NCBI RefSeq assembly: GCF_903166585.1
Contig: NZ_CAESCM010000001.1
Span: 627,079-691,078, forward strand
Direction of reading: 5' to 3'
From: Pedobacter ghigonis
GTDB taxonomy: Bacteria; Bacteroidota; Bacteroidia; Sphingobacteriales; Sphingobacteriaceae
DNA: 64,000 nucleotides
Shown here: in pieces, positions 7,131 through 16,647 of the stretch
How positions within the stretch are numbered: the stretch's first letter is position 1
Layout of the letters: each line of letters opens with the position of its first letter
The notes under the pieces: generated by a model
What the model was told of the DNA's origin: nothing
Databases searched by the model: none
Seen by the model: only the letters and a program-made list of their open reading frames with translations
Translations under genes and position numbers: made by a program

Positions 7131-10100
7131 TTAAAAGGTAACATTCAATCCGAAGGTGTAAACTCTTGGTGTTGGAACAGGATTTCCGTTATTGTCAGCC
7201 GTTTGCGGGTCCCACTGGTTCCAGTTTGGTGCATACACCCCGGCATTGCTTACGTTGGCATAAATTTTAGCGCTCTGCACTTTAAATTTGCTCAGCAAAT
7301 CTTTAGGTACGCTATAGGCAAGCGCAACCGTATTTAACCTGATGTAAGAACTTTTGCGGTAGGCGTTAAAGGTTACCCCACTTAGGCCAGAGTTTAAGCG
7401 TGCATAATCGTTTATGGGATTAGATGGTGTCCAGTAAGGGATGATGTACGAGCTCGAACGGCCAAAACCTACACTACCCGGCTGGTTCTTAGCGTAAATG
7501 TCACTCCTTTGCTGCCCCCAGCTTGATACGAGCTGGAATGAGAAATCGAAGTTTTTGAAGATATTAAAATCGTTGCGCATCGACCAGTTAAAACGCGGAC
7601 TGCGGTAGCCGATAAACTGTTTATCCAAATCGTTGTACACGTAGTTACCATCCACATCCTCCAGTTTAAAATCGCCTGGTTTAATGCCTTTATTAAATTT
7701 GTTTGCTTCGGCTACTTCGTTCTCCTGCCACACACCTAAAATTTTATACTCCCAGATTACGTCTATATCTTTACCAATAAACCATCCGTTTCCGGGATCA
7801 TCGTTCGGGGTAGCCAAAGCCACAATTTTATTGCGGTTAAGCGAGAAATTTACCGAAGTATTCCAGGTAATGTTTCCCTCTGTAATGTTGCGGCTATTTA
7901 AACTCAGTTCGATCCCTCTGTTGTTTACCCTACCCAAATTGGCGATCACATTGGCGTAACCCGAAACAGATGACAGCGACTGGCCAATCAACAGATCAGA
8001 AGTTTTTTTATCGTAAAGTTCTAACGAACCGTTAATGCGGTTATTCAAGAAGCCGAAATCCAAGCCAAGGTTCAGTGATTTTGTTTTCTCCCATTCCAGA
8101 TTCGGATTACCCAGGCGCGAGCTGTTTACCACTGTATTTACCTCGACAGGTGTACCACTGCTGTTAACCGATTGATACTTACCTCCACTTAGCGTTTGGA
8201 TAGAAACATAAGGATCAATTACGTTGTTGGCATCCCTGATTTCGCGGTTTCCATTAATACCGTATGATAAACGGAGTTTTAAAAAGTCGAGCCACTTTAC
8301 CTCTTTCAAAAAGCTCTCCTCACTCAGTGTCCAGGCCAGGGCAGCAGCTGGGAAATTGGCGCGTTTTTTCGAAGCACCGAAAGCCGAGTAACCATCGCGG
8401 CGAACCGATCCGGTAAAAGCATAACGGCCCTTATACGAATAATTTAACCTGGCCAGCAAAGCATCGCCGGTGTATACTTTATCATCGCTGCTTACAGTTG
8501 GTTTATTACCGCTTTGCAGGTTATGGAAACCCAGCACATCGGTTGGTGCAAAACCCTCGTTACCGGCTATGGTGTACCAGGTCGAATATTTCTCGCCATT
8601 TACCAGTAAAGTAACGTCTACATTGTGATCTTTTGCAAAGGTTTTGTTCCACTTAATCAGGTTATCGAGCTGCCAATTGTAACGGGTTTCCTGTGCACGT
8701 TGTGCCGAGCCACCCGGAATGGTAACATTTGGATTTTTAGAAGACTGATGGTTAAATGTACGGTACTGATCTAAACCCGGGCTAAAATTAACCTGATAGC
8801 TGATACCCAAAGGCAATTGCACTTTGGCATAAAGGCTTCCGAATAAGGTACTTTGTTTCTGCAACCTCGAATTGTAAGTCTGATCGAGAAAAGGGTTCCG
8901 GGCGTTCAATCCGTTATCATCGGTCGGGATCCTGCGTAAAGAACCATCTGCATTGTAAAAATCGCCATAGGGAGATAAATCGGGCAGTTGCGAAAACTGC
9001 GCTTCAATAGCCCCTTCATCGCGGTCGGCAAATTGCATGTTCATGCCCAGGGTTAAGAATTTAGCTGCTTTCCCCTCTAAATTAAGCCTGGTACGGAAGG
9101 TGCTAAAACCTCCGCCAGCAATAATGCTTTCATTTTTGAGGTAACCTAACGACATGTAGTAATTTATTTCATCCTTTCTGCCACTCAGGCTTAAAGTATG
9201 ATCCTGGCGTTGGCCGGTAACCAAAAGCATATCATACCAGTCAATGGTTTTTCCGGCCAGATAATTGGCTTTCTCGTTGGCCAGAAGACCAAGGCGGCTT
9301 AGCCACAAATCAGTCGGGTTGGTAGTGGTTTGACCGTTTAACCACTGGGTAAGGGTTACGCCCTCTGGCAAATTATTAGGGTCGTTGTAAATATAGGCCG
9401 GGTTTACACTGCCACTGCGTTGCACATCTGCACGCCAGTTTAAAAAACCAGGCCCATCGTAAACCGGCTGATCTTTTGCCAGCGTAGCCATTCCAAAATT
9501 GGTGTTTACCGTAATGGTTGGCGAACTGCTTTTTCCTTTTTTGGTGGTAATGGCCACAACACCTGTAGCCGCTTTTGCACCATAAACTGCCAGCGAACTG
9601 GCATCTTTAAGTACATCGACTGATTCGATATCGTTCGGATTGATATCGGATAACTGACCGATAAAAATAACGCCATCCAAAACAATTAAAGGGGTTGTGG
9701 TACCGGTTAGGGTGGTTTTTCCACGTACCAATAAATCGCCTCCGCCCTTTGCACTGTTGTTAAACCCAACACTTAAGCCAGGTATATTACCCCTGAGGAT
9801 ATCGGTAACACTGTTGGGGTTTTCATTTTCGAGCTGGGTGGCCTTGATGCTTGAAACGGCACCCGTTACATCCTTTTTCTGTGCAGTACCATAACCAATT
9901 ACCACCACATCGGTAAGACCTTGTGTGGCATCTTCGAGGGTAATATTGATGCTGGTACGCCCATTAAGGGGAATTTCCTGCGAGGTAAAACCCACAAAGG
10001 TGAATACCAGAGTTACATTTCCTTCGGGGGCTTTTATGCTGTATTTACCTGCTCCATCGGTTAGTGTACCTACCTGCGTATTTTTTATCCGCACGCTAAC

Positions 10101-10268
10101 TCCCGGTAAGGTTAAGCCTTTATTATCTTTAACAATCCCTGTTATGGTTGTTTGTGCAAATGCACTAAAGCTTCCGCATAGCAAAAGGAGCGAAATGGCT
10201 AAAATTTTTGCTGTACACAGTCGCTTGAGATACAGCAGCACTGCGCTTTTGTTGTAAATTTTACTCAT
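7131..10268 (-). CDS. SusC/RagA family TonB-linked outer membrane transporter
   Basis: 1045 residues. The signal peptide (about 1-38, ending FSAFAQ) is followed by a carboxypeptidase-regulatory-like beta domain (about 40-118), a TonB-box-like stretch DVVVIGYGTAQKK and a plug domain. The SusC signature is VDVLKDASSLAVYGAKAATGVVAITTKKG (about 218-246). The C-terminal beta barrel ends in the aromatic strand TFGLNVTF. It imports oligosaccharides into the periplasm with energy from TonB/ExbBD. It forms a pair with the SusD directly downstream and is preceded by a terminator and ~320 bp of non-coding DNA, so it may have its own promoter separate from the first pair. Confidence 0.95.
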   Translation of the reverse strand: MSKIYNKSAVLLYLKRLCTAKILAISLLLLCGSFSAFAQTTITGIVKDNKGLTLPGVSVRIKNTQVGTLTDGAGKYSIKAPEGNVTLVFTFVGFTSQEIPLNGRTSINITLEDATQGLTDVVVIGYGTAQKKDVTGAVSSIKATQLENENPNSVTDILRGNIPGLSVGFNNSAKGGGDLLVRGKTTLTGTTTPLIVLDGVIFIGQLSDINPNDIESVDVLKDASSLAVYGAKAATGVVAITTKKGKSSSPTITVNTNFGMATLAKDQPVYDGPGFLNWRADVQRSGSVNPAYIYNDPNNLPEGVTLTQWLNGQTTTNPTDLWLSRLGLLANEKANYLAGKTIDWYDMLLVTGQRQDHTLSLSGRKDEINYYMSLGYLKNESIIAGGGFSTFRTRLNLEGKAAKFLTLGMNMQFADRDEGAIEAQFSQLPDLSPYGDFYNADGSLRRIPTDDNGLNARNPFLDQTYNSRLQKQSTLFGSLYAKVQLPLGISYQVNFSPGLDQYRTFNHQSSKNPNVTIPGGSAQRAQETRYNWQLDNLIKWNKTFAKDHNVDVTLLVNGEKYSTWYTIAGNEGFAPTDVLGFHNLQSGNKPTVSSDDKVYTGDALLARLNYSYKGRYAFTGSVRRDGYSAFGASKKRANFPAAALAWTLSEESFLKEVKWLDFLKLRLSYGINGNREIRDANNVIDPYVSIQTLSGGKYQSVNSSGTPVEVNTVVNSSRLGNPNLEWEKTKSLNLGLDFGFLNNRINGSLELYDKKTSDLLIGQSLSSVSGYANVIANLGRVNNRGIELSLNSRNITEGNITWNTSVNFSLNRNKIVALATPNDDPGNGWFIGKDIDVIWEYKILGVWQENEVAEANKFNKGIKPGDFKLEDVDGNYVYNDLDKQFIGYRSPRFNWSMRNDFNIFKNFDFSFQLVSSWGQQRSDIYAKNQPGSVGFGRSSSYIIPYWTPSNPINDYARLNSGLSGVTFNAYRKSSYIRLNTVALAYSVPKDLLSKFKVQSAKIYANVSNAGVYAPNWNQWDPQTADNNGNPVPTPRVYTFGLNVTF

Positions 10269-10565
10269 AAGTTTATTTTAGTTAATTGATATTAGGGACG
10301 ATTAGATTGGTGGAGAACAGGCCGCTTTGAAATGGCCGGCTTAGCCGTAAAAAAACGACTGGTTCCTGTATACAGGCACGAAACTTAGCGATTTAGTGTA
10401 GATCATCTGGTTAGACTTATTTCATCACTAATATAAAAGGCTGAAAGAGCTGAAATAAAAAGCGAAAACCGGAATAAGCTGAAAACAGGCCTTAATTTCA
10501 ATTTCCAACGATGTAATTAATTTCATCTTTTCGAAAAGGGCAGGATAATCATAAGATCAAATGGC
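10269..10565. other. Non-coding stretch upstream of the second SusC
   Basis: With the terminator that follows, this makes a 379-bp gap between the first SusD and the second SusC. I see no convincing gene and no exact TAnnTTTG box, although the length is suitable for a promoter and a 5' leader. No LacI-type CG palindrome comparable with those upstream of 15431 was found here. Confidence 0.4.
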
Positions 10566-10589
10566 TTATCAGCCTCCACTGCATTTCAA

Positions 10590-10623
10590 CAAAAAAGGGC
10601 GCCCAAAAATTTTGGGACACCCT
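10590..10623 (-). terminator. Rho-independent terminator after the first SusD
   Basis: On the minus strand GGGTGTCCC pairs with GGGCGCCC-type sequence through nine base pairs including two G-T wobbles, extended by AAAA/TTTT, and is followed by TTTTTT (10591-10596 on the plus strand). It lies 25 bp after the SusD stop at 10648 and would separate the two SusC/D pairs. Confidence 0.8.
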
Positions 10624-10647
10624 CATCTAACAAACCAAAGTATTTTG

Positions 10648-12204
10648 CTAATAGCCCGTATTTTGTGTAAGGTTCGGGTTATTTCTGATTTCGGAAGTAG
10701 GTATTGGGAAAAGCAGGTTCTTAGTTTGCAAAGCCTGGTTTACGCTTTTATTAACGTGACCGACAAAGTTGTCAAAGCCATTGGTGCTTTCGTTGTAAAC
10801 TTTGCGCAGGCGAAGCATATCAAACCAAAGAATGCCTTCGTAACACAGTTCATGCCAGCGTTCTCTCCAAACGGCTTCTTCAAACTGTACCTGGCTAAGC
10901 CCGGCAAGATCGCCCAGCTGTGCTCTTTTTCTGATGGCATTTAAAGCCGTATACGCAGCAGTATTAGCAGTACCATCGGCCCGGTTTTGTGCTTCGGCAT
11001 AAATCAGCAGCGTTTCAGCATACCTAATCTGCGGAATATTCAAATCGCTACGGCTAGTACCTTCTGTACCCAATGTACCATTGGCAACAATATCGAAGTG
11101 CTTAAAAATATAGGGTTTGCCACGGTTAATCAATGGCATTTTAAAACCATCGGTATAATAATCGGTAAAGAAATAACCTTCCCTATTTCTCGCCCTCAAA
11201 TCACCAGCCTCATACGAAGTATAAAAATCGCCCGTAGGGATAGAGGTACCAATCCCGTCAATTTTAGAAACCAGGGGCTGGTGCAAAGGCAGATACGAAG
11301 ATTGCAGCGGATTGCCTGCACCTGCAGCATCGTTGTACTGAACACCAAATAAATGCTCGAGTTTATTGTCGTTTTTAGCATCGTGTAAGGCAGCATAAGT
11401 AGGAAACAGGCCTAAAGTGGTTGGGTTAGCAGTCGAGTAATCGATTACTTCTTTAGCCTTATCGGCAGCCAGCTTGTAATAAGCAGTTCCCTTGTTGAGC
11501 GGCTGGCCAGCCATGGTGAGGTATACTTTTGCAAGCTCCGTTTTAATGGCCGCAGTAGATACCCGTCCGGTGGCATCCATAAAAGGTAAACCTGCAGCTT
11601 CTGCCAAAATCAAATCATCAACAATTTGTTTATACACCTGCTCCTGCGGTGTTCTTGAAGGGGCAAAATTAGGGTCGTTAGGACTTGTTATCGGTTTTAC
11701 GATCAGTGGCACATCGCCCCACAAACGTACCAGATAAAAATAAGCCCATGCCCTAACAAAGGCTGCTTCGCCTAAAATCCTTTTTTTCTGCGCATTATCC
11801 ATCGGGTTAATGCCGGGAACTTTATCCAGCACCAGATTGGCCTGTGCAATTACTTTGTAAAAACCATTCCAGTTCTGGTTAATGTGCAGGTTTGTACCAT
11901 CATAAATCAACGAGTAAAGGTTGTTTAAATCCGAATTCTGTGCCGTTTCGGTCGATTGTATTCCCGTTGGTGCATCCAGCATCTGCCAGTTGTTGGAGAA
12001 AATACCGGCACCACCTCCAATAAACCTAAGTTCCGAATAAACGGCAGCAATACCAGCTTCTGCATGTTCGGGCAGGTTGTAAAAGCTATTTGGCGCAAGA
12101 TTGGTTGGATCGGTCTCATCCAAAAATTTCTTACACCCTACAGTACCCACCAACGCTCCGCCCAGCAACAAAAGGGCAGCGATGTTTTTTATATTTAATT
12201 TCAT
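10648..12204 (-). CDS. SusD/RagB family nutrient-binding lipoprotein
   Basis: 518 residues with a lipoprotein signal ending TVGC (Cys24) followed by KKFLDE. The hallmark helical segment AFVRAWAYFYLVRLWGDVPLI is near residue 150, and a second conserved stretch RYAETLLIYAEAQNRADG with LNAIRKRAQL lies near 400. The C-terminus has ERWHELCYEGILWFDMLRL and ends with FPIPTSEIRNNPNLTQNTGY, typical of SusD. It should form a surface glycan-binding lid over the SusC encoded 26 bp upstream. A strong terminator follows, so this pair can be expressed alone. Confidence 0.95.
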   Translation of the reverse strand: MKLNIKNIAALLLLGGALVGTVGCKKFLDETDPTNLAPNSFYNLPEHAEAGIAAVYSELRFIGGGAGIFSNNWQMLDAPTGIQSTETAQNSDLNNLYSLIYDGTNLHINQNWNGFYKVIAQANLVLDKVPGINPMDNAQKKRILGEAAFVRAWAYFYLVRLWGDVPLIVKPITSPNDPNFAPSRTPQEQVYKQIVDDLILAEAAGLPFMDATGRVSTAAIKTELAKVYLTMAGQPLNKGTAYYKLAADKAKEVIDYSTANPTTLGLFPTYAALHDAKNDNKLEHLFGVQYNDAAGAGNPLQSSYLPLHQPLVSKIDGIGTSIPTGDFYTSYEAGDLRARNREGYFFTDYYTDGFKMPLINRGKPYIFKHFDIVANGTLGTEGTSRSDLNIPQIRYAETLLIYAEAQNRADGTANTAAYTALNAIRKRAQLGDLAGLSQVQFEEAVWRERWHELCYEGILWFDMLRLRKVYNESTNGFDNFVGHVNKSVNQALQTKNLLFPIPTSEIRNNPNLTQNTGY

Positions 12205-12230
12205 TTTGATATCCTTTCTTTAATTAATGT

Positions 12231-15200
12231 TTATAATCCAATGTTTAGGCCCACGGTAAAGGTGGTTGGCTTTGGATAATCGAAAAATGTTTGTCCCTGT
12301 GCAAAGGCATTGCCATAAGTGGTTACTTCCGGATCGTTACCCGTGTATTTGGTAGCGATGAAGAAATTCTGAACCGAAGTGTACACACGCAGTTTGCTTA
12401 AGCGTAGTTTCTCTACCAGCGATTTGTTGAAGGTATAGCCCAGCAACAGGTTTTTACCGCGGATAAATGAACCATCTTCTACCCAATGGGTATCTACGTT
12501 GGTTACATAACCTGCAGCCTGATCTCTGATGGCCGCAATTGGCGTATCCTGATTTTGGGGAGTCCAGGCGTTTAATACACTCGCAAAACTATTGGCCTGT
12601 ACCTGCCTGTCTTCGCCCGAGTGGTGCGTCATATTCAGCACGTCGTTACCATACGAGTATTGCAGCTCAACAATCAGGTCTAAGTTTTTATAACGGAATG
12701 AGTTCGAAAATGATCCCCAGCCTTTAGGTGCTCCGTTTCCGATAATCTGACGGTCGGCATCGGTAATGGCATGATCGCCGTTTACATCCAGGTATTTAAT
12801 ATCGCCGGGAAGCAAGGTTTTACCGCCGCGGTAGCTTACATATTTAGCTGCTTCGGCCCTTTCGGCTTCGCTCCAGGTACCTAAACGTACCAGTCCCCAG
12901 AACGAACCAACAGGTTCGCCAACCCTGATAATACCGGTTTGGTTGGTGAAATTAGGATTACCCACACCAAAAATATCATCGGGTGTAGCCAGTGCAAGTA
13001 CTTTATTGCGGTTTAGGGAGATGTTGAAACTGGTTTTCCATGTAAAGTTATCGGTCTGGATATTCACCGTGTTAATGCCCAAATCTAAACCTTTGTTCTG
13101 CATCGAACCTACGTTTTTCCTGATTACAGAATAACCTGTAGTACGCGGAACCGGGGCATCGAGTAACATATCAGTTGTTTTGCGGTAATAGATATCGGCT
13201 TCTAAATTAATGCGGTTGTTAAATAAACCCAGCTCTAAACCTGCATCGTACTGTGCGGTTTTTTCCCAAACCAAATCGGGGTTTGCCAGGCGGCCAATCC
13301 CGATACCGGTTACCCTGGTATCGTTAATAATGCCAAAGTTATTAACCAAAGTAGCTAACGATTGGTATGCAGGTAGCTCAGAGTTACCGCTTAAACCATA
13401 ACTGGTCCTGAATTTTAAATTAGAGATGGTTTTGTTGCCTTTCAAAAATTCTTCATCCGAAATTTTCCAGGCTAGCGCTGCAGAAGGGAAAAAGGCGAAT
13501 TTGTGGTTCTCTCCAAATTTAGACGAACCATCTACCCTACCCGTAACGGTGAACAGATATTTATCTTTAAAGGCATAATTAATCCTTCCAAAATATGAGT
13601 TAAAAGCCGAACGGTTTCTGCTCGAACCCACTGAAATAGATTTACTGCCCGAGCCCAGGTTATTGTCGCCATAAAAGTCGGTTACGAAGTTTTCGGCATG
13701 ACTGGTATTGCTGAAAAAACTGGTTGCCTGCCACGAAATACCCAATAAAGCATTAATGGCATGCGATTCGGCAAAGCGCTTGTTGTAGGTTAAATAATTC
13801 TCTAACGACCAGAAGGTTTCGCGGTCGTCGGTAATATTGGCCGTACCGTTTTGACCATCGGATATGCCGTACAACTGTTTGGCGTTGTATTCGTTGGTAT
13901 TCCTGGTTACAATATTGGCACCTAACTGGGTACGAAACTCCAGGTCTTTGCTAAAACTGATTGAAGAATAAATGCTTCCAAGGGCAGTTTGCGTAATTAA
14001 ACCAAATTTTCTGTCGGTTAAGATGTGCACCGGGTTTGAGCCACCTTCTGCCCAGGGGATCAGTTTATTATCGCCCCATTTTCCATCGGCCAGTTTAACC
14101 GGAAGAAAAGGAAACGCTTCGGTAATCATCCGTACCGAGTTTAACCCGCCGGTACCCTGATCTATAATATTCTCGTCCTGGTTGTTATAACTCAGGTTAC
14201 CCCCCACTTTTAACCAGGGCTTTATTTTGCTATCGAAATTAAACCTGCCCGAATAACGTTTTAAATACGAATTCAGTAAAAGCCCCTGATCATCGCGATA
14301 GCCTGCAAAAACACCGTAAGTGCTGTTTTCATTGCCGCCTGTAAAACCAAGCTGGTGGTTTTGTGAAAGTTTGTTTTGGGTCGACTCTTTTAGCCAGTCG
14401 GTATTGTAAAGTGGATTTCCGTTACTATCGAAAAACTGTGGCAAGGCGATACGTGCTGCCTTTGGTACAGGTGTAGAGGCATAATTTCCTGCTGCCCAAC
14501 CCACCGGATCGTACACTTTGATGTTTTCGTAAGCTAAATCCTGCACTTTAACATATTCGAAAGCATCGAGCATTTCTACATGGTGTGCAGCAAGGGTGTT
14601 GATGCCAAATTCCGCATCGTAAGTAACACGTTGTGCATTGGCTGTTCCCTTCTTAGTGGTGATTAAAATTACCCCGTTGGCACCACGCGCACCATATATT
14701 GCAGTTGAAGAAGCATCTTTTAGCACCTCTACCGAAGCAATATCGCTGGGGTTAATGTAATCGATGGCGTTACTGTTCTGTGTTTGCGAACCCACCGGTA
14801 GCGCTACTCCATCCACCACATACAAAGGATTGTTACTGGTATTGATAGAGCTGAATCCCCTGATTTTAATGCTGGTTTGCCCACCCGGACGACCCGAGTT
14901 GGTATTTACCTGCACACCCGAAATCCGGCCGGCCAATGCCTGGTTTAACGACGATGCCGGACGCTCCTGCAGTTCGGTGGCTTTTACCACCCCTACCGAT
15001 CCGGTTAAATCTGTTTTTTTAACGGTACCATATCCAATTACCACTACCTCATCGAGTTTGTTATCTGCGGCAGCGCCCAGTTTAATGGTAATGTTGTTAT
15101 CGGCACCTACGGTTACATCCTTGTTTTCGTAGCCTACGTAAGAGATCCGCAATACATCGCCCGGGTTTGCTTCTATGCTAAATTTACCCGACTCGTTGGT

Positions 15201-15431
15201 AACTGCGGCTTTGCCCGAAGTGATGTTTTTAACCCCGGCCCCAGGTATAGGCAGGTTTTTTTCGTCGAGTACGGTACCGGTAACCACCTTCCGGTTTTGC
15301 ACCTCTACCGGCGGTATTGTATTGATGGAAAGTTTGGTGGGTTTTTCAGCACCCGGAAGCTTTGAGAAGGCAGGACCATTGAGCAAAAAAAGCACAGAAA
15401 GCCCTGTAATCTTTAGTAGATTGATTTTCAT
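12231..15431 (-). CDS. SusC/RagA family TonB-linked outer membrane transporter
   Basis: 1066 residues. An N-terminal signal segment (about 1-24) leads into a short linker and the carboxypeptidase-regulatory-like domain (VVTGTVLDEKNLPIPGAGV). After the TonB-box-like DEVVVIGYGTVKKTDLTG, the plug carries VEVLKDASSTAIYGARGANGVILITTKKG. The barrel ends TFTVGLNIGL. It is the first gene of the left locus and is preceded by 728 bp of non-coding DNA containing two CG-centred palindromes that fit LacI-family operators. Substrate is not readable from the sequence; the adjacent lyase-like lipoprotein suggests a uronic-acid polymer (inference). Confidence 0.95.
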   Translation of the reverse strand: MKINLLKITGLSVLFLLNGPAFSKLPGAEKPTKLSINTIPPVEVQNRKVVTGTVLDEKNLPIPGAGVKNITSGKAAVTNESGKFSIEANPGDVLRISYVGYENKDVTVGADNNITIKLGAAADNKLDEVVVIGYGTVKKTDLTGSVGVVKATELQERPASSLNQALAGRISGVQVNTNSGRPGGQTSIKIRGFSSINTSNNPLYVVDGVALPVGSQTQNSNAIDYINPSDIASVEVLKDASSTAIYGARGANGVILITTKKGTANAQRVTYDAEFGINTLAAHHVEMLDAFEYVKVQDLAYENIKVYDPVGWAAGNYASTPVPKAARIALPQFFDSNGNPLYNTDWLKESTQNKLSQNHQLGFTGGNENSTYGVFAGYRDDQGLLLNSYLKRYSGRFNFDSKIKPWLKVGGNLSYNNQDENIIDQGTGGLNSVRMITEAFPFLPVKLADGKWGDNKLIPWAEGGSNPVHILTDRKFGLITQTALGSIYSSISFSKDLEFRTQLGANIVTRNTNEYNAKQLYGISDGQNGTANITDDRETFWSLENYLTYNKRFAESHAINALLGISWQATSFFSNTSHAENFVTDFYGDNNLGSGSKSISVGSSRNRSAFNSYFGRINYAFKDKYLFTVTGRVDGSSKFGENHKFAFFPSAALAWKISDEEFLKGNKTISNLKFRTSYGLSGNSELPAYQSLATLVNNFGIINDTRVTGIGIGRLANPDLVWEKTAQYDAGLELGLFNNRINLEADIYYRKTTDMLLDAPVPRTTGYSVIRKNVGSMQNKGLDLGINTVNIQTDNFTWKTSFNISLNRNKVLALATPDDIFGVGNPNFTNQTGIIRVGEPVGSFWGLVRLGTWSEAERAEAAKYVSYRGGKTLLPGDIKYLDVNGDHAITDADRQIIGNGAPKGWGSFSNSFRYKNLDLIVELQYSYGNDVLNMTHHSGEDRQVQANSFASVLNAWTPQNQDTPIAAIRDQAAGYVTNVDTHWVEDGSFIRGKNLLLGYTFNKSLVEKLRLSKLRVYTSVQNFFIATKYTGNDPEVTTYGNAFAQGQTFFDYPKPTTFTVGLNIGL

Positions 15432-15461
15432 TAGGTTTTAGTTTAGTAAATGATGCTTAAA

Positions 15462-15473
15462 TAAAACGTTTTA
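15462..15473. promoter_or_regulatory. Candidate LacI-family operator (12-bp perfect palindrome)
   Basis: TAAAACGTTTTA is a perfect palindrome with the central CG typical of LacI-family operators. It is centred about 36 bp upstream of the SusC ATG at 15431, where a bound repressor could block transcription or early elongation. A LacI regulator is encoded in the same locus at 4017-5039. Confidence 0.5.
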
Positions 15474-15662
15474 GCTATTGTCCAGAAACGATCTGATTAG
15501 GGCTATAATCAATTTAATAAAGGGGATGGGCTAACAGTTAACGGCGTATTACAGATTTACAGTGGTGTAAAGAAATGCACGACTATTCAAATCAGCTTAC
15601 GCCAGTATAAACTGCGAATTAAACGGCAATTTACCCCGGCTCAATATCATATCTGGTTATTT

Positions 15663-15678
15663 GATAAAACGATTTATC
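15663..15678. promoter_or_regulatory. Second candidate LacI-family operator
   Basis: GATAAAACGATTTATC is a CG-centred palindrome matching its complement at 14 of 16 positions. It shares the TAAAACG half-site with the palindrome at 15462-15473 and lies about 200 bp farther from the SusC start, so looping between two bound dimers is conceivable. Confidence 0.4.
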
Positions 15679-16159
15679 ATATCAATATTAACCATTCTGA
15701 TACAATTTCAAAAATCAGAATACGCAACATAAATGTTACCTAAAAGTAAACATTCAAATACAGCCTAATTAGCTTTACAACGTCAGTGCATTTTGAGTAA
15801 GACGAAAATCATATCCGGTTCAAAATCACAGCCGGCGTTAATGTGAGGTGAGATTTAGTAGGAACCGATAAATTTTCAGAAAATAAAACGAGAAAATTTA
15901 CTCGAAGGCAGTTATTGCCGGTCGAATCTCCAGTTACGGGCATTACGATTCGTCATTATCATTTCAACCATATAAGTCAGGTCAGAACATTTAAGCTTCT
16001 GTGGCTTATATTTCTTATATGGTTAAAATTGTAGTTATATGCTTTCACCTCGGTAAGCGCCCATCCCAGCTGCGATATTGTCCGGTTGGGGCATTAATAG
16101 CTGGTTTAAGGGACTGTTCCGCAGCAAATTTGTTCCAGAAACTTAAAAAAGAAAATATT

Positions 16160-16564
16160 ATGAAACTTAAAATTGCAAAAAGAATTTACTGGATTGGTGC
16201 AGCATTAACAGCTTTATGGTTTGGTGCAAGTGGTATCTTTGAACTTACTAAAAACCCTATTGTGTGGGATATTACCTTGCAACTCGGCTATCCGGCCTAT
16301 TTTATTTATGTGCTTGGCGTAGCCAAATTATTGGGCATTGCAGTTCTTTTAACCCCCAACCGTTTTCTACGCTTAAAAGAATGGGTATTTGCCGGGATAT
16401 TTTTCGATATCATCTTCGCATTTTGCTCTAAACTGAGTGTGATTGGTGCCGCAGCAACAGTTGATGCCATTGTAGCTTTTATCATGGTATCGTTAACCTA
16501 TGCCATGTTCCGTAAAATTTACGCCGCAAGCTATTCGCCTGCTATTGCCGAACCGGCAAACTAA
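16160..16564 (+). CDS. DoxX-like family membrane protein
   Basis: 134 residues starting MKLKIAKRIYWIGAALTALWF at the ATG at 16160; the longer frame from 16001 adds a non-conserved stretch. Four hydrophobic segments are separated by short loops, with LQLGYPAYFIYVLGVAKLLGI and LKEWVFAGIFFDIIFAF, the pattern of the DoxX-like family (DoxX_2). These inner-membrane proteins are of unclear function; they are often controlled by nearby HxlR, TetR or AraC regulators. It is convergent with the HxlR gene and separated from it by a terminator. Confidence 0.85.
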   Translation: MKLKIAKRIYWIGAALTALWFGASGIFELTKNPIVWDITLQLGYPAYFIYVLGVAKLLGIAVLLTPNRFLRLKEWVFAGIFFDIIFAFCSKLSVIGAAATVDAIVAFIMVSLTYAMFRKIYAASYSPAIAEPAN

Positions 16565-16586
16565 CAACCCTGCTGCAAATTCGTTT

Positions 16587-16622
16587 AACCTGCACTGGAT
16601 TTTTAACCAGTGCAGGTTTTAT
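16587..16622 (+). terminator. Terminator after the DoxX-like gene
   Basis: A perfect 12-bp stem (arms 16587-16598 and 16607-16618, 8-nt loop) is followed by TTTTATT. It lies 22 bp after the stop and separates this gene from the convergent HxlR regulator. Confidence 0.75.
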
Positions 16623-16647
16623 TGCGTTTGGTGGCTACCTGGAAGCC

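Larger units (their letters stand above)
15432..16159. other. 728-bp non-coding regulatory region
   Basis: No protein-coding gene is supported. The stretch lies between the divergent first SusC (minus) and the DoxX-like gene (plus). It contains the two CG-centred palindromes listed separately. An open frame from 16001 running into the DoxX-like gene exists, but its N-terminal extension looks non-coding. No exact TAnnTTTG box was found for the SusC direction. Confidence 0.5.

Noticed and set aside
5242..15441. Many open frames antisense to SusC and SusD genes
   Set aside because: They are shadows of conserved, strongly supported genes on the minus strand; none shows a signature or promoter.
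16001..16564. Longer plus-strand start for the DoxX-like gene at 16001
   Set aside because: The added 53 residues are not membrane-like and match nothing, while the ATG at 16160 gives the normal family length.
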